Shown here in pieces: positions 63,421-64,000 of a stretch of 64,000 bases of DNA. The notes beneath the pieces were generated by a model that had not been told where the DNA came from, made no database searches, and worked only from the letters and a program-made list of their open reading frames with translations. Positions within the stretch are counted from its first letter, which is position 1. The number at the start of each line of letters is the position of its first letter. The translations under genes were made by a program, and so were the position numbers. The stretch is from Eledone cirrhosa (lineage: Eukaryota; Mollusca; Cephalopoda; Octopoda; Eledonidae), in assembly GCA_964016885.1 (NCBI GenBank), contig OZ024759.1, positions 3,306,285 to 3,370,284 on the forward strand, read 5' to 3'.

Positions 63421-63663
63421 TCATCATACGTCCGCTTTTCCATGCTTGCAAGGGTGGGACGGGAGCTGATTGTGGATTGGTTTCTACAGCTGGGTACCCT
63501 TCCTGGCGCCAACCCCGTTTGCAGTGAGTGCTGGGTGCTTTTTTTTTCCGTGACACCTCCACGTCAACTTTACAGTGTGGGCTGGGTGCTTTTTTGCCGT
63601 GGCACCTCCACGACCACTTTGCAGTGGGGGCCCCGGTCCTGTCATCTCATTTCTACAGCTGAG
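63421..63663 (+). mobile_element. Dispersed SINE-like repeat, single-copy relative of the satellite unit
   Basis: It starts with CGTCC (63429-63433) and GGACG (63457-63461), an inverted pair around TTCCATGCTTGCAAGG, recalled as a hallmark of cephalopod interspersed repeats. From about 63480 it follows the satellite unit base by base with substitutions: TTTCTACAGCTGGGTACCC, TTCCTGGCGCCAACCCCG, TTTGCAGTGAGTGCTGGGTGC, a T-run, CCGTGACACCTCCACG, then ACTTTACAGTGTGGGCTGGG. The second half is duplicated: the CTGGGTGC / T-run / CCGTG.CACCTCCACG module occurs twice, about 53 bp apart. The orientation is the same as the array. It is far more diverged from the satellite units than they are from each other. 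Confidence 0.75.
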
Positions 63664-64000
63664 TAATATGAAATAATATATATACTGATGTATATGTATA
63701 TATATATATATATGTGTGTGTGTAAGTACTGGTATATATATATGTATGAGTACTGATAAGTGTATGTATATAGGTACTGGTATATATATATATGTATATG
63801 TGTATGTGAATATGGGTACTGATATATATATATGTGTATATGTATGAGTACTGATATGTGTGTATGTGTATAAGTACTGATATATATATGTATGTGTATA
63901 AGTACTGATATATATGTATATGAGTACTGGTATATATATGTATGTATGTTTAAGTACTAATATATGAATACTAATGTATAAATACTGATATATGTGTGTA
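63664..64000. repeat. GTACTG-containing TA-rich minisatellite
   Basis: A degenerate tandem repeat of roughly 25-40 bp: GTACTG followed by ATATATATATGTATGTGTAT-like sequence. GTACTG occurs eight times between about 63724 and 63931, and related ATACTG/GTACTA forms follow to the window end. The array runs off the right edge. No gene. Confidence 0.9.

Overview
The window is dominated by one tandem satellite array. From base 1 to 59061 the sequence is an uninterrupted head-to-tail run of about 530 copies of a 111-bp unit (variants of 110 and 112 bp). The array enters from the left edge and stops at a run of exactly 200 Ns (59062-59261). I see no host gene in the array or to its right. The remaining 4.7 kb is AT-rich eukaryotic intergenic DNA holding decayed retroelement pieces, microsatellites, minisatellites and dispersed repeats.

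Organism: a metazoan, most likely a cephalopod mollusc (octopus or squid). This is inference from recalled repeat families, not from a search. The dispersed repeat at 63421-63663 has the 'CGTCC...TTCCATGCTTGCA...GGACG' start and 'CTACAGCTGG...CCCTTCCTGGCGCCAACC' body typical of cephalopod interspersed repeats. Long TATG/TGTATA microsatellites, decayed non-LTR retrotransposons and a tRNA-like SINE head fit the same picture.

Layout: (1) 1-59061, the 111-bp satellite, with nested higher-order repeats built on blocks of 8, 12, 17, 28, 30, about 50 and about 97 units. (2) 59062-59261, scaffold gap. (3) 59262-59836, minus-strand fossil of a LINE endonuclease/linker region. (4) 59844-60128, TATG-rich microsatellite. 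(5) 60423-60923, plus-strand fossil of the C-terminal tail of another non-LTR-type polyprotein. (6) 60924-62617, AT-rich DNA with two related 43-bp pyrimidine-rich minisatellites, one preceded by a tRNA-like head. (7) 62618-63309, a segment bounded by two 111-bp direct repeats. (8) 63310-64000, TA-rich microsatellite, the dispersed repeat, and a GTACTG-containing minisatellite.

The main idea worth pursuing: the 59-kb satellite and the dispersed repeat at 63421-63663 are homologous. The satellite unit looks like a piece of an interspersed element that was captured, amplified in tandem, and then re-amplified in ever larger blocks. The two long open forward frames through the array follow from a stop-free 111-bp (37-codon) unit. 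I do not annotate them as genes.
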